A stretch of 64,000 nt of DNA, taken from positions 32,951,598 through 33,015,597 of the forward strand of contig OY855903.1 of assembly GCA_963693305.1 (NCBI GenBank). The letters are read 5' to 3'. This document shows, in pieces, positions 33,789-45,716 of the stretch. The stretch's first letter is position 1; each line of letters begins with the position of its first letter. The DNA is from Meandrina meandrites. Taxonomy: Eukaryota; Cnidaria; Anthozoa; Scleractinia; Meandrinidae. Made by a program: the position numbers and the translations under genes. A model generated the notes under the pieces. The model ran no database searches. It had not been told where the DNA came from and worked only from the letters and a program-made list of their open reading frames with translations.

Positions 33789-36700
33789 GAATTCTTGTAC
33801 ACCATCAAAGAAACATGGTATACCAGAAGTCCTACAATGAACAGAATTACCTCCTCAAGGCTTTTAGAAATAAGGGTGACAATAGGAGTGAAATGAAGAG
33901 TAACTTCGAACATACCTACAGTGGGAAAGGTATTAAAGACTGCATTTATAAAGGGCTATGGATTGTCATAAAGAAAGATAGAGGTTTTCCTAAAAAAATA
34001 GTAGTCTATGTATATACAGCCACATCAACAATGCCAGAGGGCACCAAGAAAATTTCTGCCCTTTGTGAAGAACTAAGTGATTGACTTTAACTGGTCCCAT
34101 GAAGCGCATTATCACAGGGTAAGGACTCATGCTAGTCTTAACTTCCTTACAGAAAACCCTAGTTTAAAGACAACCAATTTAAGTCAAGAAAATAAAATAG
34201 CAGTTTTAAGTTTTTCGTCTTTTAAAAAGATATTTAACAGTGAGTTGAAGGAAATGCTCAGCTTTAAAAAATCAAGGCAGGATATATGCCAAATACCAGC
34301 TTTGCTTCTCTGAAATATGACATAACCATTCTAGTTACAAAAGTTTAAGCCATATTCCACTTCATCTGTTCAAAATGTAAAAATAAAACCAAATTACCAT
34401 TAAATAATATCATTTTAATAATTTTTGATTATATATGTATAAAAAATTGTACTTGTCTTTGCTTTTATTAAACAGCATTAAAGACAAGCTTCTCAGACTA
34501 AATTCTCACCAGCTCTACTGGAATGACAGGGTTATTAGCAGATGAACCGAGGGATTTACCACCAGCAACAAAAAAGGACAGTAGTTTCTTTGCCTTCCAT
34601 TTATGGCTCAGTCTTTTTCTTTCCAGTTTCTCCAATTTACCAGTGAATTGTACGGTGGGTTTATTCACAAAGCTGGTGTTATGACCAAAATTGTTTGTCT
34701 CCCAAACTTCATCCAAAAGGAAAATGTACACCAACTTGTGGATATTTTGGGAGTGGAAATGCAGATGTCTGTCCTTGCAGACTATCTACTCTCCTTAGTG
34801 TGACTTTGTGGTTAATCAAATCAAATGCGATGCACTTTTTTTGTAATTTGTTAACTTGTAAACAGGCTTTTCTTTGCCTACAGGCTATACTGTAATGGGT
34901 TTCTTGCGACACGCAAGTACTTTTCTCAGGGTGTGGACCATCCATTCCATCTTGAAAACATGCCAGAATTATCACGTTTAACATTAACTTCACAGCTTTT
35001 ATCACTATAGAAACTTTGCTAAACCTATATTTACCCATCTACTAACTAAGGACGCCCCAAATCAATAAAAACTACCAGGTTTCTAAAGAGTAAAAGCTTC
35101 TCATCAAATTGACTTAATGCTTCTTTTTCTGTGGAGGCATCTTTGCTTGTGAAACACATGAACGTTCTACTAGCACCTAAAGCTGGAATTATTACTTTTA
35201 TTATTTTTATTACTTTTCACATTTTACCAGCGAAAGTTTTGTTGGGTTACACCGGATATTTGATAGCAATAAGAAGAATTCTGCACCCTACATGCACGTA
35301 TGTAATTAATTTCAATGAAAAATTCTCTGCTGTATGTGTTAGAAATGAAATGAAATTTCCAGTTCACTGCAACTTTGAACTACTTCTTTGGTTAGGCGTC
35401 CCGGAATGTGGGGCAGGCTCCCCCTCAAGAGGCGCCCTCTCGAGAGTAGCCCCCCAGGTAAGTACTGTGATATAATGTATAAAGTAACAGATTTGTATCT
35501 TTGAAACAAACTCTACCTTAATATGCATTTTGGTTCTGCACTGCATTGCACTTAACAATGAAAACCGTTATCACATACTTGGTAACTAATATTTGTGAAA
35601 ATGGTGACTTAAAATGAAAATTATTGACTAATGAAATTCTTTCTATTTTTTCACAGAAGACGTAAAAGTTGAATGAAGTATCATTGAGTGATGTAAATAT
35701 AGCTTTTGTTTTTGCAATGCAATATAATTTGAAGATGAAAAAATAAGAAAATCAATACTTTGGGAGGGGGGGCAGGCTACTTATGGGTAAAAATGTACTT
35801 AAAGGGTGTATGAAGTGAAAGTTCTTGTACCTGTTTTGGCTAGGACATTATTATAAAGTAATGAATAAGATGTTGTCAGATAAGTGGCGGATCCAGGGGA
35901 GGGGCTTGCAGGGGGCGGGCCCCCACCCTATTTTTTGAAGTGGCCAAATTATCTTCGCAAAATTCAGCATATATTACATGCCACATTTTTATAGGATATT
36001 TTTGATGTTGCCCTTGACGGCAACAGTAAAACCTTGTCATTAAGCATTTGATGTGCCATATTCAAATCAGTTATATACAGCTGCAATCATGTACACTGTA
36101 ACTCAGTCCTTTTGAGGGAGTAAAAATTTTGTCTCTCGTGGACCTTTGAAAGCTCCTTTCCAACATGGTGAATACAGTAAAAAAATTCCAAGTTGCCTAG
36201 TTGAGCTTTCATCACAGCCATCCTTTTTGCATATTTATGTGGCTAATTTGCCATTTTACTTTTAAAACTCATGAAATAGTAACTAAACTTTCAGATACTA
36301 TTAGACACTAATTCTAATTGTTTTCTTTTGTTTAGTTTTCACTATTATGTACGTATTGTTAGATGATGTTTCACGGGTTAAATAAAATCACTCTTAAAAC
36401 AAAGACAATGGGTTTATATTCCCTTGTGTCAGTAGCAACTGCAGCAAAGTATGACTTGACAACTAACACTGACGTTACTGATAAACTCACTAATGGTGCA
36501 GTAGAAAACATAGACTCGCCAATACGTGGCTCTGAATATCCATAAACCAGTTACTTTGATAAAGTGTTAATGTTAGTGATTAATTGCAATTCTTTTTGAG
36601 TACAAGTGCTGGTATATTTCCCCAAAAGCTCACAATCAAAGCTGGCAAGCAACAACTGCATTGTAATAAATTTCTTGATCCAAAAAGAGGGCTTATTTGA

Positions 36701-38082
36701 AATGGGGGGGGGGGGGCTTAAAGGGGCTTAATAAAGGATTTACTGTAGACAAAAACAATTTTTGCCTTTAAATATTATCAGTTATTTATTATTGTTAACA
36801 AAAAGTAGTCATGCTTTGTACATATAGCAAATCTGTTTTCGTCAGCTTGATAAGTAACCACAGCCTTTTATTAACTCAGTGGTGAGAGGTAACTGATCAT
36901 AAATGGATTTTGTCAATCTGTCATACGTGTAATAGATTCAACTCAAGCACAAGGGCATCAAGTTCCCACTTTGCCTCAAAGAAAAAGAGGAATGAAGGTA
37001 CATGTATTAACCACCTAATATGACTTAAAAAAATAAATATTTGTCACTTAGACAAAACAAATGAATGATGGGTGCCATGCAATGGCATCAGTGAAATCAT
37101 AGGAGTAATTGATGTGCCATGATTCAATGGGCAATCAGCATCATTGATTGTTGAGCTGAGTTATCATTGAATGAATCGACAGGAACAAAATTGATTTAAG
37201 TTAATTAGAAGCCATTTATTTGATTATAAAACAATAATTATGTCATTGTTTTATCATAATTGCATTGATTACTAGTGGATATCAAACTGGTAATTCACAT
37301 ACATGTAGTATTATTTTATAAATCAGAATTGGACTGACTGCTTGATGGGTTACTTAAATAGCTTAAATTGAATGACATCCAGGTTCCAGACCAGCTGGGT
37401 CAATGTGTTGTATTCTTGCCAGGCAAGATACTTAATTATAAGGGGTCTTAAGTACAGTTCACAGCGCAGGTAACCCTGAGACTGAATCTAAGGCTAATCG
37501 TAACCCTAATTAAGGCTAATCCTAACCCTAAGGCTATGCTTAACCCTTTCTCTTACAGTTATCAGAAAACAAATTTGCAAGAGATTCTATAGTTTTCATA
37601 ACTTGATGTAACAATGGTAAACATATTTTGCAGGAATGTTTTTCAAAATCATGTTTTTCCTTATATTTAAAAAATATCAACTGCTTTCTGCAGCATCATG
37701 TCCTTCACAGACCATTCAATGCTTTCTTGCTTGTTTTAATCACTTTTAAGTCAATTAGTTGGATGGTTTTAGAGAAACGCAAAAGTTTTGTACTAATTCC
37801 TCATTTACAGGTTGGTTTTCCTCTAACGTCCGTGACACTCCTTTTAGATGGAATTTTCACAAGTTACTGAGGTGTGAACTCCTAGTGTCCCAAGTCTCAG
37901 TTTTGTCTTCTGGTGTTCAAGTGTTTTACATAAATCACAAAAACAGAAACATTTATCAATTCGGTGGTAAACGCATATATCAAGTTTTTCGAATGGATTT
38001 GTTAAATTTAGAGAAGTAGAGTAATTGTTTTTCTCCTTGTTTTTCCAGATAAGATGTGGAATTTAATATTCTTGTTATTTTG
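33786..38082. other. Intergenic stretch, nothing firmly recognised
   Basis: Plus-strand frames at 33815-34084 and minus-strand frames at 34498-34734 have ordinary amino-acid composition but no family I recognise and no clear splice pattern. A GC-rich word (GGCGGATCCAGGGGAGGGG near 35887) looks like a transposon terminus without a partner. A G13 run is at 36704-36716. Degenerate CCCTAA-like words lie at 37470-37550. Confidence 0.35.
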
Positions 38083-38265
38083 AGGGGGTGGCGGGCGGAG
38101 TTTCGACTTCACCCGCTGTATTTCTGCATCCAGCAGTGGTGGAGGGGAGAATTTTTCTTCCATTCAGCTATGTGAGTATTGTTAGAAATGCAATTAAAGT
38201 TACAGTTTAGTTGGCACTTTTGAAATATTTTTTTGTTTTTTTAAATCACACAGAACATATGGGCC
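38083..38265 (+). repeat. Duplicated intron segment, copy 2
   Basis: GGGGGTGGCGGGCGGAGTTTC through TTTAAATCACACAG matches 10808-10977 in the same orientation. It continues a few bases into a damaged version of the exon found at 10978 (AACATATGGGCC) before the similarity ends. Confidence 0.75.
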
Positions 38266-38678
38266 TTTTTCGGGTAAAGAGCTCCCATCATGTTGCCCTT
38301 TGTCTCACTTTAAAGGTTACCAATGGGGATATTTAGTTTTTTTAACAGAGAGAGACTGGAGCTGAAAGAGTTACTATGGCAACAATCCTAACAGTGTCAT
38401 TTTGTTCTTTTGTGGTGCTAAGTTTTAAAGAACACTGCTTCAATATTTCCAGAGATATTTCTTATTCAGTATTTTACCATTTTTTAGTTACAAATCTTAT
38501 GACATCATCACTTATCTAATTTGCATAATACAAAAATGTCATTATCTCTGAAACGAAAAAAGATATTTCGAAAAGAAAAACGCCATTCTTCTGTATTTCG
38601 AAAGGCCTTTCAAATAAGCGGAAAATATTTTTTATGTCATATACACTTTGACCTTCATTTGAATTTCATGTCACGTTT

Positions 38679-39449
38679 AAAATAGCTTTTGTAGAACCGA
38701 GAAGGAGACCCTTTTTCACCTATTTTGGTCTTGTAGCGAGACCTCTTGTTTTTGGCGGGGCTTTATGAAATGGTTGGCCGAGAGCCAAATAAAACTAAAA
38801 TCCGACATTTTCACTCCCGATATAATAATTGGTCTGAGGTCGGACACCCTATCCAACACAAACCGGTACTTTTACTTCCTTGCGGCCAGATATTACATAT
38901 GGTCCTGCAAAACAAAGGAAATACTCCCAAAAATAGAAAGGTTTCCTGGTTTCCTATCTTCTTTAGTACCTTCTGTTCCTAAACCTCAAAACGAATAAAT
39001 AAATAAATAAATAATTAAATTAAATTAAATTAAATTAAATTAAATTAAAACAAGTTCAATATAAGCGTTTTAAAAGGAAGCCATGCATGCACGAGAATAG
39101 ATTTATAATCTAGCTGAGAAATCTTCATAGCTTATTGAATACATGTATGCTAAGTAGTTTTGTAGAAGTCTGTTAGTAATGTAATGTATCGTACGTCATA
39201 AGTGTTACCTTTTTTAACCGTAAGTGAGAGTAAAAAGTAATGCGTGACACTGTTGTGATTAGTGTAAGTGGTGTCCTCATTATATTGTAAGTGACTGTAG
39301 TATTGTAAGTAGTGTAAGTAAGAAGTGTAATGTAAGTATTGTAAGTAATGTCTTCATTATATTGTAAGTAAATGTAGTATTGTAAGTAGTGTAATGTAAG
39401 TATTGTACTTAGTAGTGTAGTATTGCAAAATAAAAATCTCTTGACTGGG

Positions 39450-39484
<35 letters not shown>

Positions 39485-39487
39485 GCT
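38679..39487 (+). mobile_element. 5'-truncated LINE with poly(A), 9-bp duplication
   Basis: AAAATAGCT occurs at 38679-38687 and again at 39479-39487, directly after a poly(A) of about 32 bases (39450-39482). The body starts near 38688. Its frame reads TEKETLFHLFWSCSETSCFW, then FTPDIIIGL, LAARYYIWSCKTKE and a stop near 38997. This is the carboxy terminus of an L1/Tx1-type ORF2 (zf-RVT end). A TTAAA microsatellite (39014-39048) and GTAAGTATT repeats (39296-39410) fill the 3' untranslated part. Truncation, poly(A) and the duplication are the signature of target-primed reverse transcription. Confidence 0.8.
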
Positions 39488-39582
39488 GCAATCGCTAATG
39501 TACAATATATGGCCGGTTACGCAGATTAAAGATATAGTATAATTTACAATTCCTGTTAGGTATTCAACAGAACTGCCCTCGT

Positions 39583-39852
39583 TCAAACCGCAAGCCTGAC
39601 GTTTGCCCAAAAGTCTGTGAGCCCTGGCAAGATAATTGGAAATTGTAAAAGCAGCAATAGAAATTGTGTGTACCAATAAGTCAGAAATGGGTATATTAAT
39701 GAAGAATAGTAAAGATTGGTTAAAACATCAATATTAACATAACGACAGACCTTAGACAAAATTCCTACACTTCTCTTAATTTTCTTTGAAATACAGGTGA
39801 TTTGAGGTTTCCAGAATAAAGTCAAATCAATTAGAATTATAAAGTATTTCAT
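39583..39852 (-). pseudogene. LINE reverse-transcriptase fragment
   Basis: The minus-strand translation FWKPQITCISKKIKRSVGIL, then SKVCRYVNIDVLTNLYYSSL and IYPFLTYW, matches the thumb-side end of non-LTR reverse transcriptases (pattern LxWKxHIxxIxxKIxRxxGIL...LxxLYxSLIxPxLxY) as found in CR1/Jockey-like and related elements. About 60 residues are recognisable and the remainder is out of frame. It lies between the poly(A) LINE and the second BEL copy, in the opposite orientation. Confidence 0.65.
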
Positions 39853-39884
39853 ACAGAATCCTGTTGCAAATGTTTACCATTTAG

Positions 39885-40800
39885 TGCTAGGTGGAACCTG
39901 AATGTAACTTTTCTTTGAGGTGGATGAGAAATTACAAAACTAGTTTCATCCAACCAACAACTTTAGAAGAAACAAAGACGGAAGAGGAACAACCCACCAC
40001 ACCCTTAGATGCAAGCCAGAGTTATGCCAAGTGCCAGATGGGAGTTAAGACAGGAGAGACGAAACTGCTTGGTGTACCATGGAACAAAACCGAGGACTCA
40101 ATCGAAGTTAACTTTCCTGGTCCAGTCATCAATGTAACGAAGAGGGAGGTCCTCGGGGAAATCGCCAAGATATACGACCCACTGGGATTAGCGTCACCCG
40201 TCACCCTGGTGGGAAAAATGCTGTATCGAGAGGCGTGTGATGCCCGAACGCTATGGGACTATGAGCTACCCAAAGAACTAAAGAGCATGTGGAGAGAGCT
40301 GGGGAGGAGCCCTGAAAGAAAAAATAGTGGTGTCAAGAAGCCTTGCCAACACAAAGAGAAAATCCAAAGCATCAACCTCCACACTTTCGGAGATGCCAGC
40401 TGTTACCAGATCAGACCACACAATAGTTCCTACGCAGTTTAAACCGTTTCGTAGCAAGAGGTGGACGGCCGAAAAAATCTTCTACGACAATGGGAAAACC
40501 TTCGTTGCAGCGTCAAAATGGTTGGAGAAGATCCAACAAGATAAAAAGATCAATGACTGGCTAGCTAAACAAAAGATCACATGGCAATTTAACCTCAGCA
40601 GAGTCCCATGGTGGGGCAGCCAGTTCGAAAGGTTGATCGGGGTGATGAAGCAAAGCATGTACAAGGCTACTGGAAATGGAAACCTGCGCTGGCATGAGCT
40701 AGAGGAGGTGATCTTAGACGTGGAGACAACCGTGAACAACAGGCCTCTTGGATACATAGAGGACGATGGAGTAATACAAATTCTGACACCACTCTTTTGA
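39885..40800 (+). pseudogene. pol: BEL/Pao element, internally deleted, copy 2
   Basis: The first part (frame 39891-40442) contains LLGVPWNKTEDSIEVNFP, REVLGEIAKIYDPLGLASPV and HTFGDAS, equivalent to 14661-15000 of copy 1. After FGDAS a deletion joins directly to the integrase. The frame 40327-40800 carries FYDNGKTFVAASKWL (second catalytic aspartate region), WWGSQFERLIGVMKQSMYKA (catalytic glutamate in FERL) and VETTVNNRPLGYIEDDG. It ends at TGA 40798. Copies 1 and 2 are clearly different families at residue level. No LTR was found. Confidence 0.8.
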
Positions 40801-41258
40801 GAGAGTTTCCCAAGATGGGAAAAACTAAATGCAGAAATTTAAAGAGAGATAGAGAGTGTTTCGAAACATTCTTGATGTCAAAGTGCATGTTATACTCCAG
40901 GGGAGATAAGTTCTCGAACTTAACTTCCTTCTTCTGGGAAAAAAACATGAATCATGTTCTCAGAAATAGTTGATAAGATAGTTATGCAGCTGATGCAGAA
41001 GAAGTGCATTAAAAGAACCAAAGTGTGCTGAAGCAGTAATAGTCGTCGAACCTCCCACATGCAAAACAATACAGCTAGTTATTCCCCGTACAACAACCTA
41101 ACATATTTGGTGGAGAATCTGGGTGTGGGTTCCAGTAATTCTTTACCTATATTAGAAGGGCTATTAGTTCACTATAGTTAGTTGTGCAGTTGATGCCAAA
41201 GAAGAGCATTAAAAGAACCAAAGTGTGCTGAAGCAGTTACAGTCTTGGAACCTCCCAT
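40801..41258. repeat. Short direct repeats after BEL copy 2
   Basis: CATTAAAAGAACCAAAGTGTGCTGAAGCAGT occurs near 41008 and again near 41209 (only the shared word is meant here). The stretch 40845-40935 resembles the start of the repeats at 43064 and 44600. No coding content was found. Confidence 0.5.
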
Positions 41259-41995
41259 GTGCCAAGCGATACTTGACAATTATTCGCCGAAGGGAAGTGA
41301 ATCTCAGTGAATATTCCCCGAGACGAAGACAAGGGGAATATTCGCCGAGATTCACTGAGCCTGAGGCGAATAATTGTTTTAGTCTAATTTTCAGAGGTAA
41401 ATATCAAGAACTAAAAAATGAAGAAATAGAACACGGAAACAATAAACACGTGCTCGCTTGCGTACGTGTAAACAAGTTTAATTCATCGATGTAAATTAGA
41501 ATTTGCACTTTTGTTTCATCAATAAAAAGGAACAAAAGAAACACTGCGAAAAAGACAGATATCTGGTACCTCTTTTCAGTCTTGGCGACTTCTGAACAAT
41601 TTCATAAATCCTCTTGAAATGAGTCAGCTCTGGTCAGAGGAGAACTGAATAATTTTGGGTCAATCGATCTATTGACTTTCTCATGGCCGCGTGCTATCTA
41701 CAAAACCACCATGTTTACCATCAATTCTAATGCCTTGGGAAGCATCTCTTGAAAATATTTTCGGTCCAAAAGCCTTGGTAGACAATTTTCAAAATTCCAA
41801 CTAATGCCGCCATGTGTACTTGCCTGGATGGCAAAGGCGGTGTGGTTGAGTAACCAAGCCCTCAAATGCTATATTCACCTCCTAGCGAGGTGAATATAGC
41901 GTCATAAACCAGAGCTTTTCGACCAATCAGAATGTTCCATTCTTATATTCACCTCTGGAAATTAGACTTAAGATAATTATTCCCTGTACAGCAAC
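41259..41995. mobile_element. Foldback/MITE-like cluster
   Basis: ACAATTATTCGCC (about 41268) pairs with GGCGAATAATTGT (about 41374), enclosing a second inverted pair (AGTGAATCTCAG / GAGATTCACTGA). Further on, TTTTAGTCTAATTTTCAGAGG (about 41380) pairs with CCTCTGGAAATTAGACTTAA (about 41951), with a perfect inner palindrome CTATATTCACCTC-CTAGC-GAGGTGAATATAG near 41870. These look like one or two adjacent foldback elements. A target duplication is not clear. Confidence 0.5.
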
Positions 41996-42984
41996 CTTAC
42001 GCTTTCATTGCCAAACCAGCAATAAGCCACATGGTGCACATTGTCACCAAGATTTTTATCCTCTTAATCAAGGAGAGACTGCACAGACCCCTATTCCAGA
42101 GGGCACTATTGTTGTCAAGTTAAAATTCAAAATTTATGGCCTCTTGAACAATGTGTCTGTCTCATGTTGAGAAGATGTCTGTTACCAGAGCCACCAGGCT
42201 TTTATGGGTCCATGCTTAGATGGGGGGCAAGTTCCAGGACAAGTCAAGAAAAGGGGTGTTGTTGACAAGAAATGGTCATTTATGTCCAAGGAAAGGTGAT
42301 TGTATGCTTCAGGTTGGAAAAATATACCTGAGAACAAATAATTTTGAAAGGGCTGAAAAGGAGGCACGAATGCGATCAAGATTGGTTTGGTGATTTCGCG
42401 AACATCACTAGCAGTCAAGTTGTTATGATTGCCTTACGGCATGATAAGATCACTCAGAGTGCTGACAAGACATTTGAAATTTACCTGTCCCAGGAAAATG
42501 AAAAGAAAGACATTTCTGTGGCCTTATTCATTGCAAAGGTTGGTGATGCCTTTGTGGATGTTGTGTGCTCGTAGCTTCTTTAGAGGCCAGCAGATTTTCA
42601 TACCCTGGTTCCATGGCACTGAGACCATTGAAGAGGCTTCCTTCATATTGACCACAATGTTTTTTTTAATAAATTCATACCAACAAAACAAATACATACA
42701 CAAACGCAAAAACTAAATGACAAAGCGACAGCCGCGCAAATGCTGTCACAAGCTCCACAAGTCATAATGACCACAAATAGACATAGAATGTTGATGATAA
42801 ATGTTTTTTCCACTTTCCAGAATAGCTATCCAGTCGAAAACACAAACAAATGCCAATGGTGCGGTGTTCTGCGGACTATCACAGTGAAGATGCTTAAACA
42901 TTTAAATCCATTTTTATTATTTCCTATTTTCATTTATTAGATAGAAAGAAAGATAACTTATTTTAACTCAGGTTGACAAGGCTG

Positions 42985-43345
42985 ATTGGGCCTCTAGCAA
43001 GATTATGCTAATTTACTGAGTAAAATAATACTGAAGGATAAGAATATAAAATCAAAACATAACAGACGGAGAGTGTTTGGAAACATTCTTTATGTTAGAG
43101 TGTATCATATGTCATACTCCAGGGAAGATTACTTTCTTAAAACGTCCCTTCTTGTGCAAAACAGATACACAACTCATGTTTTCAGAAATGCTATCATTGC
43201 CAAACCAGCAATAAGCCATGTTCTCCACATTGTCATAAGGAGTTCTATCCCCTTGATCAAGGAGAGGATGCACACCCCTATTCCAGAGGGCTACTTTGTT
43301 GTCCAGTTTAAATTTCAAAAGTTTGCACCAAGATCACCAGAAAGA
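42985..43345 (+). repeat. 361-bp direct repeat, copy 1
   Basis: Starts GGGCCTCTAGCAAGATTATG and runs through ACAGACGGAGAGTGTTTGGA to AAAGTTTGCACCAAGATCA. It is highly similar to 44520-44880, with a diverged partial copy of the first 80 bases near 43768 and a part near 41985-42150. Open frames on both strands (AKPAISHV...; MAYCWFG...) exist in both copies but show no known domain. Confidence 0.8.
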
Positions 43346-44519
43346 GCTGGCAAATTGTAAGATTTTCTCCCATTTCTAGTACCCACACCTAGATGGGGGG
43401 AATATAGGAGCCAGGTCAGGTATTGATGAGTGGTGGAAACGGATAGCATTTTTTCAATTTTATCTCAATTTCTATGAAAGTACCATTTGTAAAGCTCGAA
43501 AGATTATTGTGTTGCCACTAAAGGACTGTTTATGTGCAAATTTGAGTCAATGAATGCCATCAGTGACCTGGCTCTAAATAAATATTTTATTAGAATTAGG
43601 GAAAAATCATTATAGAAGAAATGTATTTTTGCTATGTTCTCTATATTTTATGTATCTGGTTGCAAACCATAAGAAGTTTAGTTTACCTCACAGTTATAAC
43701 TGTCTGCTACTACCTTTTATCTTAGGACAGCAGACAATAATATTTTATGTATGCTTTTGATTGGAAGCTAATTAGGCCTCCAGCAACATTATGCTATTTT
43801 AGAGAGAAAAATACTACTAAACAATAAGAAAACAGAAATTAAAACGTTTTTAAATATATCTATATAATAACTAAGTCTAGTTTACATTTATAAATTTACA
43901 ATAGATCTAACCTCATTCTTAGCAGCAGCAGCCACACCACAGTATCAACTACTCCAACAATATTTTTAACAAGATGCTTCTTGAAAAGTATCTATTCACA
44001 ATGTGTCCAAAATACACATCAAGTCAGAGTAAGGGGTGCATGCCAACACTGGCCCAAATAGGAGCCCTCTGCATGATTCTAAAGGAATTCATCTTCTTTA
44101 GTCATTTCTGACAAAGGTGGAAATGCTACATCACATACATGACACATGAATTATACAGATTCCCAAGCAGACATGCAACAAAAACACCAATGAGACCAGT
44201 ACTATTCAGACATTAAGGTAAAATAATGAAACAAGGTAGGATTTGTTATGTAACAATACCAAGAGGAGAATGAGCTGTTTTAAAGTATATTTAATATTGA
44301 CTTGATTCCTTCTTCCTTTCCTCTTGTTTTAGTTACACATGAGTAAGTATAAAAAATGTTACATATCCCTTTCAGTGGCAATGCCACAAAATTGTAAAAG
44401 AAACATTCTTAACATAACACTGATCTCAGGATTTTAAGTTAGCCTGTGCTGTGTTTTTTTAGCAACTGTAATAGGTTTACTAAACCACTCTTTCGCAGTG
44501 GCAACAAGAAGAGGAGAGA
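43346..44519. other. Spacer between the 361-bp repeats
   Basis: AT-rich sequence without a supported exon. It includes the diverged partial repeat at 43768-43850. Confidence 0.4.
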
Positions 44520-44880
44520 GTGGGCCTCTAGCAAGATTATGCTAATTTACCGAGAAAAATAATACTGAACGATAAGAATATAAAATTAAAACATAACAGA
44601 CGGAGAGTGTTTGGAAATATTCTTGATGTCAGAGTGTATCTTATCTCGTGTATCTCCAGGAAAGATACCTTCCTCAAAAACTCCCTTCTTGTGCAAAACA
44701 GATACACGACTCATGTTTTCAGAAATGCTATCACTGCCAAACCAGCAATAAGCCATGTTGTCCACATTGTTGTAAAGAGTTTTATCCCCTTGATCAAGGA
44801 GAGGCTGCACACACCCCTATTCCAGATGGCTACTTTTGTTGTCCAGTTTAAATTTTTAAAAGTTTGCACTAAGATCAGAG
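44520..44880 (+). repeat. 361-bp direct repeat, copy 2
   Basis: Second full copy of the repeat at 42985-43345, same orientation. It ends about ten bases before the target duplication of the 3.3-kb element at 44891. Confidence 0.8.
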
Positions 44881-45716
44881 TCACCTCTGGAAAGTCAACC
44901 CTCCAAGTTAACTTTTTTCCTTACTGGCCATTTGGCCACTGACTGTTCAAGTTTGGTCGCCAGTGAAAACTTTTAGTCGCCAAAATATATGCATAAATTA
45001 ATAATTAATTAATAATAAACATTAATCTTATTATCTAAAAATGTAGAGCTCTATGAAAAATTTAATTTTACGAAAATATGCAAACCGCGGAACGTGAAAA
45101 CTCAACGCGAAAATACTTTCACAAGTTTTAGGGCAATCACTAAGACGGATATTTTTTATTGATGAAATCTTTGACAATTTGAAAATAAACCCAGGTTCGT
45201 TCACACAAGTGAAATTTATTTACAACTGCAAGCTGCTTTTCATCACGGTGTTTTATTTATAGAATCAATATGCACATGTTTTAATGATGGCTAGTGCTTG
45301 TGTTATCAAGTTTGCTTTTAAGTCAAGTATTTTCGTGTCCACTGAAACAAAATACGTTCTCAAATAAATCTGGATGTAAGCCGGGGGTGCGGCTTATCTG
45401 CGGGAACATTTCAAAGGGTGCCGTACATTTCAGTGAATTGACACTTTTATGGAAGCCTTCGTTAGCAGATCCTTTAAGCGGTTTGTGGTCGCTTTTCTAG
45501 AACAGGAAAACGTCACACAGCACAAAATTTCCATTCCCCCACGAAGCTGTTTGCGTCGTCGACGGCCTGAAATCGATCCCTGGCCTCCACGAGCGAGAAA
45601 ATTCCACGCTATTCTCGAGTATTCGTGTGGTTGAACTTTGCCGTTTAGCACTTCGATGACAAATTGATTACAAAACTCTCTTTGTGCAACAAGTTTATCT
45701 CCGACAGTTGGCTCTC

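Noticed and set aside
39173..39676. 167-codon minus-strand frame with a poly-F run
   Set aside because: It reads the antisense of a LINE poly(A) and GTAAGTATT repeats.
43073..44942. Opposing frames in the 361-bp repeats as a protein family
   Set aside because: Both strands are open over the same stretch, the copies differ by frame-breaking changes at the ends, and no motif is recognised.
45290..45650. Frames upstream of the LINE as part of its protein
   Set aside because: The 10-base target duplication at 45717-45726 places the LINE start at 45727, so this sequence belongs to the host element.
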